From contig NZ_JASKUT010000001.1 of NCBI RefSeq assembly GCF_030167925.1, forward strand, positions 4,424,501-4,488,500: DNA of 64,000 bases, written 5' to 3'. The stretch comes from Paenibacillus silviterrae. Lineage in GTDB: Bacteria; Bacillota; Bacilli; Paenibacillales; NBRC-103111. This document shows, in pieces, positions 35,363 to 44,891 of the stretch. Position 1 is the first letter of the stretch; every line of letters begins with the position of its first letter. The notes beneath the pieces are model-generated. The model had not been told where the DNA came from and did not search any database. It was given only the letters and a program-made list of their open reading frames with translations. Made by a program: the position numbers and the translations under genes.

Positions 35363-37735
35363 ATGGCTAACAAATATAAAGTCAATAAAAATAGTAAATT
35401 AGAGAGTAATGGAATAATATATTGGACACTTATTATAATGGTTTTTTGCTTCTTAATGATTACGCCTTTTTATCGGGGGCTTTTTAATGGTAATTCTCCC
35501 GTGTTTGATGGGCCGTTGTTTGGTTCTTTTGTTTTTGGGGCAATTATTTTAGGGATACTTTCGTTTCATATCCTCATTAACAAAGAAGCTTTCAGTAACA
35601 AAGCATTCTATGGCGTAGTTATTTTCGTTATACCGCTAAGTTACTTGGTCTCATTTTTGGGTTCTCCTGCATCATATCATTCAGCTCAAGTGGCTATTTT
35701 TATTAGTTTACTCTATACCTCCTTCTTTTTAATCGGACTATTCCTTACAAATAAATTGCGTTATTCGAATGTTTTGGTTTTGATTTTAATGGCCGTTTTT
35801 TACATGATAGTGTTGTTTGGGCTGATCAATTGGTTCGGATACATTAATTATAGAGATGCTGTATTAAACCAACGTCTTACGAGTGTATTTCAATATCCTA
35901 ATACTTATGCGGCATTGCTAATGGGAGTACTTTTCGCAGCATCATTTTTAATAACAATTAACAATAATATCTTAAGCAAATTTGTAAATGCATTAATGCT
36001 TGTACCCATATTTATTTCCTTTTTTCTTACATTTTCTCGTGGGGCTATGATTTTTATTCCACTTCTATTGATATTCTTCTTATTCTTTATATCTGTTCGA
36101 AATCAACTGCAATTTATTTTTAATTTATTGATATCAGGTATTTGTTCACTATCCATTCTTAATATGATGACGCGCTATCAGGCTGAACTGGTACAAGGTA
36201 CTACTAATAATCAGTTATTGATTACTTTAATAACATTATCACTGCTGTCTCTTGTTTCGGCATTTATCATTATTTTTATTGATAAGCAATTAATAAAAAT
36301 AAATACTGAAAAATTTGAAAAAAAATCGTTTAGATTTTTAATTCCGGGTTTTTTAATACTAATATTAATCATAACGTTAGCAAGCTTTGATTATATCAAA
36401 GGACTTCTACCAGGAAAGTTGCAGGAACGTATCGGTAATATTAGCTTGGAACAAAGTAGTGCTTATTCCAGAAACACTTTCTATGTAGATTCATGGTCAA
36501 TATTTAAGGAACATCCGTTATTTGGATCAGGTGGAGGGGCTTGGTCCGCACTTTATGAAAAGTTTCAGAGTTACCCATATGTAAGCAGACAAGCTCATAG
36601 CTTCTATATGCAATACTTAAATGAAGTAGGATTGTTTGGTTTATTATTTTTTATTACAATAACAGTTATGATTCTAGTGGGCTTTGTTAGATTTAGTTTA
36701 AAAAATGAAGATAAGAATGTAAAAAGCTCTTTTATATTTTTTATCATAGCAATTTCTTTACTTGCACACAGTACACTGGATTTCAATATGAGCTTTATAT
36801 TTATTGGAATTATCCTTTTTCTGTGTTTAGGTTGTCTAGCATCCGTTTCCAGCGGATTTGCTATCCAATTTAAATGGGATCAAAATAACTTCTATCGATA
36901 CAGTTATGTTGGCTTTTCGCTCATTGTGTTTTTTATCATGATGGTGTACTCAGTAGGGTTTCTTAAAGCACATAACTATTATAGTAAAGCTGTGATAAAT
37001 TTAGAAACAACAAAAGATTATAATATTGTATCTACAAATTTGAATAAAGCATTGGAGATTATGCCATACCATACTCATTATAATTTGCTAAAAATTGACT
37101 TATTAAATCAACTATATAATCAAACTAAATCTGTGGATTGGAATAATCAAATATCTGATACTTTAAATGTTATTATGCCAAAAGAAAAATACAACCCTTT
37201 ATTGATTGAAAGGGAATACTTTAATTTATATAATCAGGGTGATTTAGAAAGGGCTTTGGAAGTAGCATATAAAGGCCTAAATAACTCTTCATGGAATTTG
37301 GCATTTTATGAAAAAATGATATCTATACATGGTTTATTATGGGATACAGCAAGATTAAAGAATGATAACAGATCAATGGATGATCATTTTAACAAAATAA
37401 CTGAGCTTTATAATCAAATTGGTTTAAAACAGAAACAGTTAACCAATTTGCCAAAAGGTGTAGAACTAGACAAAGCATTCTATATTTCACCTAACATAGC
37501 TTTTGAAGTGGGAAAAGTATATTATGCGCGTGGTGAGTTTGCACAGGCTGTAAATATATTTTATCAAGGTGTATCGGAAAAAATGGATTTGCCAATTCAT
37601 CGATATACTACAAGATGGTATTTAGCTACTTTGATTAAGCTTCAACAAACTAATCAAATTTTATACGATAAATTACTAGCTAAGTATCCTGAAGAGAAAG
37701 CAGAAATTGAAAAACTTGTTAACATGAACTTTTAA
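35363..37735 (+). CDS. Wzy/O-antigen-ligase-like membrane protein with helical C-terminal tail
   Basis: This is a 790-residue protein with about a dozen membrane spans. It includes a large extracytoplasmic loop around residues 350-420 (ending in HPLFGSGGGAW and a conserved RQAHSFYMQYLNEVGL), the hallmark of the Wzy_C/WaaL ligase-polymerase family. After the last span (about 545) comes a 240-residue soluble region of paired helices resembling tetratricopeptide repeats. Similar tailed proteins act as O-antigen ligases, oligosaccharyltransferases or polymerases, which cannot be told apart by sequence reading. RBS AAAAAGGAAC. A second polymerase candidate lies at 43504. Confidence 0.8.
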   Translation: MANKYKVNKNSKLESNGIIYWTLIIMVFCFLMITPFYRGLFNGNSPVFDGPLFGSFVFGAIILGILSFHILINKEAFSNKAFYGVVIFVIPLSYLVSFLGSPASYHSAQVAIFISLLYTSFFLIGLFLTNKLRYSNVLVLILMAVFYMIVLFGLINWFGYINYRDAVLNQRLTSVFQYPNTYAALLMGVLFAASFLITINNNILSKFVNALMLVPIFISFFLTFSRGAMIFIPLLLIFFLFFISVRNQLQFIFNLLISGICSLSILNMMTRYQAELVQGTTNNQLLITLITLSLLSLVSAFIIIFIDKQLIKINTEKFEKKSFRFLIPGFLILILIITLASFDYIKGLLPGKLQERIGNISLEQSSAYSRNTFYVDSWSIFKEHPLFGSGGGAWSALYEKFQSYPYVSRQAHSFYMQYLNEVGLFGLLFFITITVMILVGFVRFSLKNEDKNVKSSFIFFIIAISLLAHSTLDFNMSFIFIGIILFLCLGCLASVSSGFAIQFKWDQNNFYRYSYVGFSLIVFFIMMVYSVGFLKAHNYYSKAVINLETTKDYNIVSTNLNKALEIMPYHTHYNLLKIDLLNQLYNQTKSVDWNNQISDTLNVIMPKEKYNPLLIEREYFNLYNQGDLERALEVAYKGLNNSSWNLAFYEKMISIHGLLWDTARLKNDNRSMDDHFNKITELYNQIGLKQKQLTNLPKGVELDKAFYISPNIAFEVGKVYYARGEFAQAVNIFYQGVSEKMDLPIHRYTTRWYLATLIKLQQTNQILYDKLLAKYPEEKAEIEKLVNMNF

Positions 37736-37743
37736 CGATCGGG

Positions 37744-38685
37744 GTGAATGAAATAAAAACAGTTTTAGTAACTGGGGCTTCAGGATATATTGGCCAGGCA
37801 ACAGTAAGAGCATTATCTAAGCATTACAATGTCATCGCGGCATCAAGAAGCAATGTATTTTCAGGTGAAACGTTGATAAATGTGCAGCATGCTAAAATTG
37901 ATGGTTCGATAGAAACTTTCTTTTGGGATTCTATTATGGATGATGTGGATATCGTCATTCATCTTGCCGCAAGAGTGCACGTTATGAAGGATAATGCAAA
38001 AACACCACTTGAGGAATTTAGACGTGTCAATGTAGATGGAACAAGAAAATTACTGCTTGCCGCTTCAAATAAGAATGTAAAACAAATCATTTATTTAAGT
38101 TCCATTGCTGCGTTAGGAGAAGATGAAGTTGCTCATCTAACGGAAGAAACCGAAGCTAGACCCAGTACTCCTTATGGGGTATCAAAATGGGAAGCAGAAA
38201 ATTTAATTAAATCCTTTTGTACAGAAAAATCGATAAACTGGGTGATCTTACGACCTCCAATGGTATATGGAAAAGAAGCACCCGGGAATTTTAAGAAAAT
38301 AAGTAATTTAGTTCAGAGTGGGTTTCCAAATCCCTTAGGAGCAATAGAAAATAAAAGAAGCTTTATTTTTATTGAAAATTTAGTTGATGCCATCATTTCA
38401 GTAATCAATGACCCTGCTTCAAATGGAAATATTTTTCATGTTTCTGATAATGAAGCTATATCAACTACGGAGTTAGTAAATGAAATTTCTAAAAACTTAA
38501 ACAAATCTATAGTTTCGTTACCCATTCCCGTAAATATCTTGAAATTTATAGGAAGATTATTACGTAAAGAAGAAATGATTAAAAAACTCACCAATGATCT
38601 TACTGTAAGTAATACGAAAATCAAGGAAAAGATAAATTGGAATCCACCATTTACAGTCTATGAAGCCTTAAAGAAAAGTATATAA
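37744..38685 (+). CDS. NAD-dependent epimerase/dehydratase (extended SDR)
   Basis: This 313-residue nucleotide-sugar-modifying SDR has the NAD loop TGASGYIGQ near 9 and the catalytic YGVSK (YxxxK) near 143, preceded by a Ser in YLSSIAALGE. It resembles UDP-glucose 4-epimerase-like and WbpV/WbpK-like reductases of O-antigen loci. The latter reduce the 4-keto product of a FlaA1/WbpM-type dehydratase to a 6-deoxy-HexNAc. Because such a dehydratase is encoded two genes upstream, a reductase/epimerase role on UDP-4-keto-6-deoxy-HexNAc is a reasonable inference. It starts with GTG at 37744 with only a weak GATCGGGG in front. Confidence 0.83.
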   Translation: MNEIKTVLVTGASGYIGQATVRALSKHYNVIAASRSNVFSGETLINVQHAKIDGSIETFFWDSIMDDVDIVIHLAARVHVMKDNAKTPLEEFRRVNVDGTRKLLLAASNKNVKQIIYLSSIAALGEDEVAHLTEETEARPSTPYGVSKWEAENLIKSFCTEKSINWVILRPPMVYGKEAPGNFKKISNLVQSGFPNPLGAIENKRSFIFIENLVDAIISVINDPASNGNIFHVSDNEAISTTELVNEISKNLNKSIVSLPIPVNILKFIGRLLRKEEMIKKLTNDLTVSNTKIKEKINWNPPFTVYEALKKSI

Positions 38686-38710
38686 TTTAGAAGGAGGGAA
38701 TTATGAATCG

Positions 38711-39736
38711 ATGAGGAAAATAAAATTTGCAATTGTTGGATGCGGACACATTGCCAAAAAGCACATAGAATCTATTGAAAAGTCTAGCATTACAGAATTA
38801 GTAGCTGTATGCGACACGAATGTAGATAGACTAAACGAATTTAAAGAAATATACAATGTGGAAGGCTATTTGGATTTAGAAGAAATGCTTCAAAAGCAAG
38901 TCGATATTGATGTTGTTAATATTTGTACCCCAAGTGGACTGCATAAAAAGCTAGCAGTTATGGTAGCTAGTTATAAAAAACATGTCGTTGTAGAAAAACC
39001 AATCGCGTTAACATTAGAAGATGCTAATGCAATAATCGAGGCGTGTGAAGCAAATAAAGTGAAATTATCAGTAGTTCATCCGAATCGATTTAGACCTGCT
39101 GTACAATTATTAAAAGAAGAAATGGAAAAAGAATCACTTGGTAAAATAAGTCATGTAAATGCAACGGTTAGATGGAATCGAAATCAAGCATATTATGATC
39201 AAGCAGCATGGAGAGGTACTAAAGAGTTTGATGGTGGAGTTCTGATGAATCAAGCTATTCATAATTTAGATTTATTAATATGGTTGTTTGGAGAAATTGA
39301 TGAAGTCAAAAGTTTTACAGCAACTAGATTACGTAAAATTGAGGCTGAAGATGTTGCAGTTTCAATACTTAAGTTTAAGAAAGGGTTCTTAGGAATCATT
39401 GAAGCAGCTGCAACGATTTATCCCAAGAACCTAGAGGAATCCATTAGTGTTTTTGGGGAACAGGGGACAGTTATTATTGGAGGAACGACTGCGAATTGGG
39501 TAAAACATATTCAAATAGAAGGGTATTCGGAAGAATCATTAAAAGAAAAAGTACTTGAAATTGATAACAATCCATACGGAGAGTCAGGGCATTATTTGAT
39601 TATTGAAGATATGGCTCAATGTGTTTTGCAAAAAGATAGAATCCCTTTAGTTAGTGGTGAAGATGGAAAAGAAGCATTAAAATTAGTTTTGGCGATCTAC
39701 AAATCAGCCGAATCCAGTAACTTAATTCCTTCATAA
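38711..39736 (+). CDS. wbpB: Gfo/Idh/MocA oxidoreductase, WbpB-like
   Basis: This 341-residue NAD-dependent oxidoreductase has IVGCGHIAKKH near 9, the conserved VEKPIALT near 96 and the active-site HNLDLL/GGVLMNQAIHNLD region near 178. In the Wbp pathway WbpB oxidises C3 of UDP-GlcNAcA to the 3-keto sugar. The aminotransferase and 6-dehydrogenase genes next to it support that role over other Gfo/Idh functions. AAGGAGGG lies 12 bases upstream of the chosen ATG. A three-codon frame (ATG at 38703 to TGA at 38712) overlaps the start and sits closer to the ribosome site, a small oddity. Confidence 0.85.
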   Translation: MRKIKFAIVGCGHIAKKHIESIEKSSITELVAVCDTNVDRLNEFKEIYNVEGYLDLEEMLQKQVDIDVVNICTPSGLHKKLAVMVASYKKHVVVEKPIALTLEDANAIIEACEANKVKLSVVHPNRFRPAVQLLKEEMEKESLGKISHVNATVRWNRNQAYYDQAAWRGTKEFDGGVLMNQAIHNLDLLIWLFGEIDEVKSFTATRLRKIEAEDVAVSILKFKKGFLGIIEAAATIYPKNLEESISVFGEQGTVIIGGTTANWVKHIQIEGYSEESLKEKVLEIDNNPYGESGHYLIIEDMAQCVLQKDRIPLVSGEDGKEALKLVLAIYKSAESSNLIPS

Positions 39737-39758
39737 TTATAAGAAATGTGGTGTTAAA

Positions 39759-40886
39759 ATGGAAAAGAAAAATATTCCTCTGTTAGACTTGACAGCTCAG
39801 TATGAACAAATTGAAGAGCAGATTCTTTCTGTAACAAAAAATGTTCTAAAAAGTGGAAACTATATCATGGGACCTGAGGTAAAAAATTTTGAAGATGAAG
39901 TGGCAAAATATTGTAATGTAAAGCATGCAATCGGTTTGGCTAATGGAACTGATGCACTTCTTCTCACACTAGATGCTTTAGGTATTAGTCATGGTGATGA
40001 GGTTATCACAACTCCATTTACATTTTTCGCAACGGCAGAGGTAATTTCTCAAGTTGGAGCGACTCCTATTTTTGTGGACATTGACCCAGATACTTATAAC
40101 ATTAATGTTAAAAACATTGAAAAGGCAATAACACCAAAAACAAAAGCAATATTACCCGTTCATATTTTCGGCCAGCCTGTTGATATGGATGAAATAATGG
40201 AAATTGCAAATAAGCATAGTCTTTATGTTATTGAAGATTCCGCCCAAGCAATGGGTTCAGTTTATAAGGGAAAAAAAATTGGTTCGATAGGAACAGCTGG
40301 GACTTTTTCTTTCTTTCCAACTAAAAACCTCGGTGGATACGGGGACGGTGGGATGGTAATCACAAATGATGATGAGTTAGCAAGAAAGCTTAGAATATTA
40401 AGAGTACATGGAAGTAATCCCAAATATTATCATTCCATGATTGGATATAATAGTAGACTGGATACACTTCAGGCAGCAATGCTAAGTATAAAGTTACCGT
40501 ATTTAGATCATTGGAACCAGGCTCGTAGAGAAAAAGCCAAAATTTATGATGAAGCTTTAGTCGGACTTCCGTTAAGAACTCCATACATTAAAGAAGATCG
40601 AGAAACTATTTATCATCTTTATATTATTCATACAGACTATAGGGATGAATTGATGAAGTATTTGTCTGAGAAGGGTATATCCTCTGGAGTGTACTATCCT
40701 GTACCACTACATCGTCAGAATGTATACTTAAACTTAGGATACGAATTAGGTACTCTGATTAACGCTGAAAATTCGTCTAGTGGAACGATGGCTTTGCCGC
40801 TATATCCTGAGTTAACTATCGAGGATCAGCGATATATTATATCGACAATAAAAGATTTTTTTTCAAATGTTAAGAAAGGAAACTAA
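39759..40886 (+). CDS. wbpE: DegT/DnrJ/EryC1 sugar aminotransferase, WbpE-like
   Basis: This 375-residue PLP-dependent aminotransferase transfers an amino group from glutamate to a keto-sugar nucleotide, here probably C3 of UDP-3-keto-GlcNAcA. It shows the start LDLTAQYEQI, GTDALLLTL near 65, the PLP-phosphate/aspartate region VIEDSAQAMGS near 158 and the Schiff-base lysine in FFPTKNLGGYGDGG near 188. It is followed after three bases by the WbpA-like gene. Length and motifs match WbpE closely. Confidence 0.9.
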   Translation: MEKKNIPLLDLTAQYEQIEEQILSVTKNVLKSGNYIMGPEVKNFEDEVAKYCNVKHAIGLANGTDALLLTLDALGISHGDEVITTPFTFFATAEVISQVGATPIFVDIDPDTYNINVKNIEKAITPKTKAILPVHIFGQPVDMDEIMEIANKHSLYVIEDSAQAMGSVYKGKKIGSIGTAGTFSFFPTKNLGGYGDGGMVITNDDELARKLRILRVHGSNPKYYHSMIGYNSRLDTLQAAMLSIKLPYLDHWNQARREKAKIYDEALVGLPLRTPYIKEDRETIYHLYIIHTDYRDELMKYLSEKGISSGVYYPVPLHRQNVYLNLGYELGTLINAENSSSGTMALPLYPELTIEDQRYIISTIKDFFSNVKKGN

Positions 40887-40889
40887 CAT

Positions 40890-42203
40890 ATGAATAATGA
40901 ATACTCTGTAAGATTAATTGAAAAGCTTGAAAAAAAAGAAGCCGTAATCGGTGTTGTTGGATTAGGGTATGTCGGTCTTCCATTAGCTGTTGAAAAAGCA
41001 AAGGCAGGATTTGAAGTTATAGGATTTGACGTACAGGCTCAAAAAGTTGATATGGTTAACAAAGGAATAAATTACATTGGTGATGTTGTCGAAGAGGATT
41101 TAAAACATATTGTTGAACAAAAAAAATTGAGAGCAACGCTTGATTATTCTTTTATACAAGATGTAGATGCTGTTGCAATATGTGTACCAACCCCTCTTGA
41201 TATTTATCAACAACCAGATACTAGCTATGTAGAAAATTCAGCTAAGGAAATAGCCAAGTTTATTCATCCAGGCATGCTTGTGGTTCTAGAAAGTACAACT
41301 TATCCGGGTACTACTGAGGAATTAGTAAAACCTATACTAGAAGCAAGTGGTTTAGTTTGTGGTACTGATTTCTTTTTAGCCTATTCACCCGAAAGAGTTG
41401 ACCCAGGCAATAAACATTATAATACAAAGAATACTCCAAAAGTTGTAGGTGGCATCACTCCACAATGTACTAAAGTAGCTTCTACAATGTATTCATCCGT
41501 ATTAGAAGGAGATGTACATGAAGTATCCAGTCCAGCAATAGCTGAAATGGAAAAGATTTATGAGAATACATTTAGACATATTAACATTGCATTAGCTAAT
41601 GAAATGGCAATTTTATGTGATAAGATGGGTATTAATGTTTGGGAAGTAATCGATGCAGCCAAAACAAAGCCATATGGTTTTATGGCTTTTTATCCAGGGC
41701 CTGGACTAGGTGGTCACTGTATTCCGATAGATCCTTTTTATTTAACATGGAAAGCTCGTGAATACAATTATCACACAAGGTTAATTGAACTTGCTGGCGA
41801 GATCAATAATAGTATGCCGGAATTCGTTGTTAATAAAGCAGCAGATATTTTAAATGAAAAGTCTAAAGCACTAAAAGGTTCAAAAATTCACTTGCTTGGG
41901 GTAGCGTATAAAAAAGACATAGATGATATAAGAGAATCTCCTGTTCTGAACATTATTGACATATTAGAGGTAAAAGGTGCAAGTATCTCTTATACCGACC
42001 ACCATATACCTTCGTTTAAAAGAAATGGGAAAAGTTACGAATCATTAGATCTAGCAACTATTTCTGATTGTGATTTAACTATTATTACAACCGATCATTC
42101 TGCGTTTGATTATGAAGTTGTTGCAAAACTTTCTAATTTCATTCTTGATACACGAAATGCAATGGCCAAGATTGATTTCAAAGGTAATTATTATTTGTTG
42201 TAA
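40890..42203 (+). CDS. wbpA: UDP-N-acetyl-D-glucosamine 6-dehydrogenase, WbpA-like
   Basis: This 437-residue nucleotide-sugar dehydrogenase oxidises C6 of UDP-GlcNAc twice to the uronic acid. It shows the NAD loop VVGLGYVGLPLA near 21, the STTYPG segment near 138, AYSPERVDPG near 165 and the catalytic cysteine in GGHCIPIDPFYL near 277. The uronate C-terminal domain (KIHLLGVAYKKDIDDIRESP) follows. The order of family segments fits the WbpA/WecC/TuaD superfamily; neighbours favour UDP-GlcNAc as substrate. Confidence 0.88.
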   Translation: MNNEYSVRLIEKLEKKEAVIGVVGLGYVGLPLAVEKAKAGFEVIGFDVQAQKVDMVNKGINYIGDVVEEDLKHIVEQKKLRATLDYSFIQDVDAVAICVPTPLDIYQQPDTSYVENSAKEIAKFIHPGMLVVLESTTYPGTTEELVKPILEASGLVCGTDFFLAYSPERVDPGNKHYNTKNTPKVVGGITPQCTKVASTMYSSVLEGDVHEVSSPAIAEMEKIYENTFRHINIALANEMAILCDKMGINVWEVIDAAKTKPYGFMAFYPGPGLGGHCIPIDPFYLTWKAREYNYHTRLIELAGEINNSMPEFVVNKAADILNEKSKALKGSKIHLLGVAYKKDIDDIRESPVLNIIDILEVKGASISYTDHHIPSFKRNGKSYESLDLATISDCDLTIITTDHSAFDYEVVAKLSNFILDTRNAMAKIDFKGNYYLL

Positions 42204-42215
42204 AGAGGTGATGAT

Positions 42216-43511
42216 GTGTCAGTATTGTTCAAATTAAAAAATTACTTACAAAATAGATTTTTAAAAAATATCCTTACTTTAATGACTGGGACAATACTGG
42301 CACAATTCATCGGTTTTATTACGTTACCAATTATTACAAGACTATACTCCGCTGAACAATTTGGTATTTATCAAAATTTTAGTATGATTATGTCTATACT
42401 GATGGTAATAGCATGTTTACGCTACGAACAAGCCATTGTCTTGCCTGAAAAACAAGATGAAGCAAAACATTTGTTTTTTCTTTGTTCCATAATATCAATT
42501 GTAGTCGGTGTAATTACTTTTATAATATTCTTAATTTTTGATGATTATTTACTCTCAATGATGAAGTTAGAAGGGCTAAATATATTTTTTTCTTTAGGTA
42601 TTATAGTGTTAGGCTTTTTTCAAGCTGTTAGTTATTTGATGATAAGAACACAAAAGTATAATTTGCTTGCAAGATCTAAATTTCTACAAATAATTTTGAT
42701 GTCTTTTTTGCAAATTATTTTATACTATCTTATAAATACTAACTATGGATTAATCCTTGGATATCTACTCGCTAATTTATCTCTTACAATATACTTAGTA
42801 TCTGTTGTACTAGCAAATGAATTTAAAGATTTTAAGTTCTCATTTAAGACGGTAATAAATCAAATAGTTAAACATAGGAAACTACCACTTATAAACGCTG
42901 GTACTTCCATTATTGATAATTTCGCTGCTGCGTTTCCAACGTTTTTTTTTACTAAAATGTTTGGATTAGGTGTTACTGGTTCTTTTGGATTAGCCTATAG
43001 AATGGTAAACATCCCTATTTCGTTAATAGGAAACTCATTGTCTCAAGTATTCTTACAAAAAATTTCTGAGGCCTATCGTGAGGAAGCAAATATTCACCAC
43101 ATTATAATACAAGTTATAAAAAAATTGAGCTTCTTTTCTCTAATTTTACTTATACTTATGCAGTTTTCACCATGGATTTTTGGAATAGTTTTTGGAAGTA
43201 ATTGGAGATTTGCTGGAGAAATAGCACAATTGATGTCTTTTGCGATAGCTATAAGATTTATTGTATCACCCTTAAGTTCGGTTTTTATAATTTGTGAAAA
43301 ACAAGAAATTATGGCTATTTGGCAAATTTCTTATTTAATAACCACGGTTGGTTTATTGGTTTATAGTTTGAAGTTTGAATCCATATACATTAGTATTATA
43401 TTTCTAGTTGCAAATGACGTGGTACTTTATAGTTTTTATTTATTTTTATTATTAAGAGTAGTTAAAAGTATTCAAGTGAAAAGAAAAGTTACAGGAGATA
43501 ACTATGACTAA
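42216..43511 (+). CDS. Wzx-type oligosaccharide flippase
   Basis: This 431-residue protein has about 12-14 membrane spans of the polysaccharide biosynthesis (MOP) family. It should flip undecaprenyl-linked repeat units across the membrane. The opening NRFLKNILTLMTGTILAQFIGF and PIITRLYSAEQFGIY are characteristic of Wzx proteins. It starts with GTG at 42216 behind AGAGGTGAT; the nearby ATG at 42214 is out of frame. It overlaps the following polymerase gene by eight bases. Confidence 0.9.
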   Translation: MSVLFKLKNYLQNRFLKNILTLMTGTILAQFIGFITLPIITRLYSAEQFGIYQNFSMIMSILMVIACLRYEQAIVLPEKQDEAKHLFFLCSIISIVVGVITFIIFLIFDDYLLSMMKLEGLNIFFSLGIIVLGFFQAVSYLMIRTQKYNLLARSKFLQIILMSFLQIILYYLINTNYGLILGYLLANLSLTIYLVSVVLANEFKDFKFSFKTVINQIVKHRKLPLINAGTSIIDNFAAAFPTFFFTKMFGLGVTGSFGLAYRMVNIPISLIGNSLSQVFLQKISEAYREEANIHHIIIQVIKKLSFFSLILLILMQFSPWIFGIVFGSNWRFAGEIAQLMSFAIAIRFIVSPLSSVFIICEKQEIMAIWQISYLITTVGLLVYSLKFESIYISIIFLVANDVVLYSFYLFLLLRVVKSIQVKRKVTGDNYD

Positions 43512-44871
43512 TCTTTTTAATAGACTATCATTAGTAATGGGAGTCTTAGTATATATTATTTTACTTGATTGGTCGTATATTCATATTATTTCACCTTCAT
43601 ATAAGTACATGGGTTTTCATTATTTTAAACCAACTGTTATATCATGGTTTATAAGTTATGTACTTATGATGATGCCCTCAATAAGTATGCCTTTTAATCT
43701 TAAAAGACCCTCTTTGATCATATTTTGGCTTTTATATGTTATAGTGGTGATTCCATCAATTTTAATACCATTATATGCTATTCAAATGTCATATGATAAC
43801 ATATTAATTTTTCAGTTTAGTTTATCTATACTGTATATATTAATTGCTTTCATTTATAAGCTGCCATTAATACAAGTTAGAAAACTTAAAATATCTTATC
43901 CTTTAATATGGGGAATTATTCTTTTTTTAAATTTATTATTCAGCGCATATATAGTTTCTACATTTGGAGTATCATTAAATTACTTTTCATTTAATGAGGT
44001 TTATTCAATAAGAGCAAATTATATTAGTACACTATCAAGGGTGGGAGGATTATTGCCATATATAATAGGATGGCAAGCAAATATTCTAAATCCTGTTATA
44101 ATTATAGAAGGGTTAATGAGAAGAAATTATTATTATCTAATGATGGGGTTAGTTGGTCAATTAATTATTTATTCGATAACTGGATTTAAAAGTGTATTCT
44201 TTTCTGTCGTTCTTATTTTTCTAATTTATATAATCACTTCCTTCTTTAAAAGAGATAAAATAGCAAATATATTTTTATGGGGATCTGCTTTTAGTGTTTT
44301 ATTAGCTATTGTAACCCATTTTAATAATTCTAACATCCTCTCATCTTTATTGTTACAAAGAACTATTGTCATGCCTGGATTATTATCTGGCCAGTATTAT
44401 CAATTTTTTTCTGAAAATGCAAAGGCGTTACTTGGCCATTCTATATTTAGAAATATAGTTCAGTATCCTTATTCAGTTCAGCCTCCTTTTCTAATCGGGG
44501 ATTTTTACTATAATAGTCCTTCAACGGAAGCTAATGCAAATATTTGGGCTGATGCATTTGCTAATTTTGGTAATTGGGGAATTATTATTTATACTATATT
44601 ATTTGCTTTAGTACTATGGATATATGATAGTATTTCAAAAGATTTAGATTATAGATTCGCTTCAATGATGTTGGCCGTACCTTCCTTTACTTTGGCCAAT
44701 TCTTCCTTGCTTACATCTATGCTCACACATGGAATTTTATTATGTTTTATTATAATATACTTGTTACCCAGCACAAAGTATTCAAATAAACATAAAAACT
44801 ATAGCATTACAAATATGATTAATATAATCTTTAAATTTATGAAAGAGATTAAAGACGTTAAATCATTATAA
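43504..44871 (+). CDS. Wzy-type repeat-unit polymerase candidate
   Basis: This is a 455-residue, extremely hydrophobic protein with about ten or more spans and little clear sequence identity, typical of Wzy polymerases. The NANIWADAFANFGNWGI segment near 345 resembles the short motif before the last spans in the oligosaccharide repeat unit polymerase (O-antigen polysaccharide polymerase) family. It is translationally coupled to the flippase, as Wzx/Wzy pairs often are. Its function is inferred from topology and context. The other candidate polymerase or ligase is at 35363. Confidence 0.75.
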   Translation: MTNLFNRLSLVMGVLVYIILLDWSYIHIISPSYKYMGFHYFKPTVISWFISYVLMMMPSISMPFNLKRPSLIIFWLLYVIVVIPSILIPLYAIQMSYDNILIFQFSLSILYILIAFIYKLPLIQVRKLKISYPLIWGIILFLNLLFSAYIVSTFGVSLNYFSFNEVYSIRANYISTLSRVGGLLPYIIGWQANILNPVIIIEGLMRRNYYYLMMGLVGQLIIYSITGFKSVFFSVVLIFLIYIITSFFKRDKIANIFLWGSAFSVLLAIVTHFNNSNILSSLLLQRTIVMPGLLSGQYYQFFSENAKALLGHSIFRNIVQYPYSVQPPFLIGDFYYNSPSTEANANIWADAFANFGNWGIIIYTILFALVLWIYDSISKDLDYRFASMMLAVPSFTLANSSLLTSMLTHGILLCFIIIYLLPSTKYSNKHKNYSITNMINIIFKFMKEIKDVKSL

Positions 44872-44891
44872 ATGTATATAAGGAGAACTAT

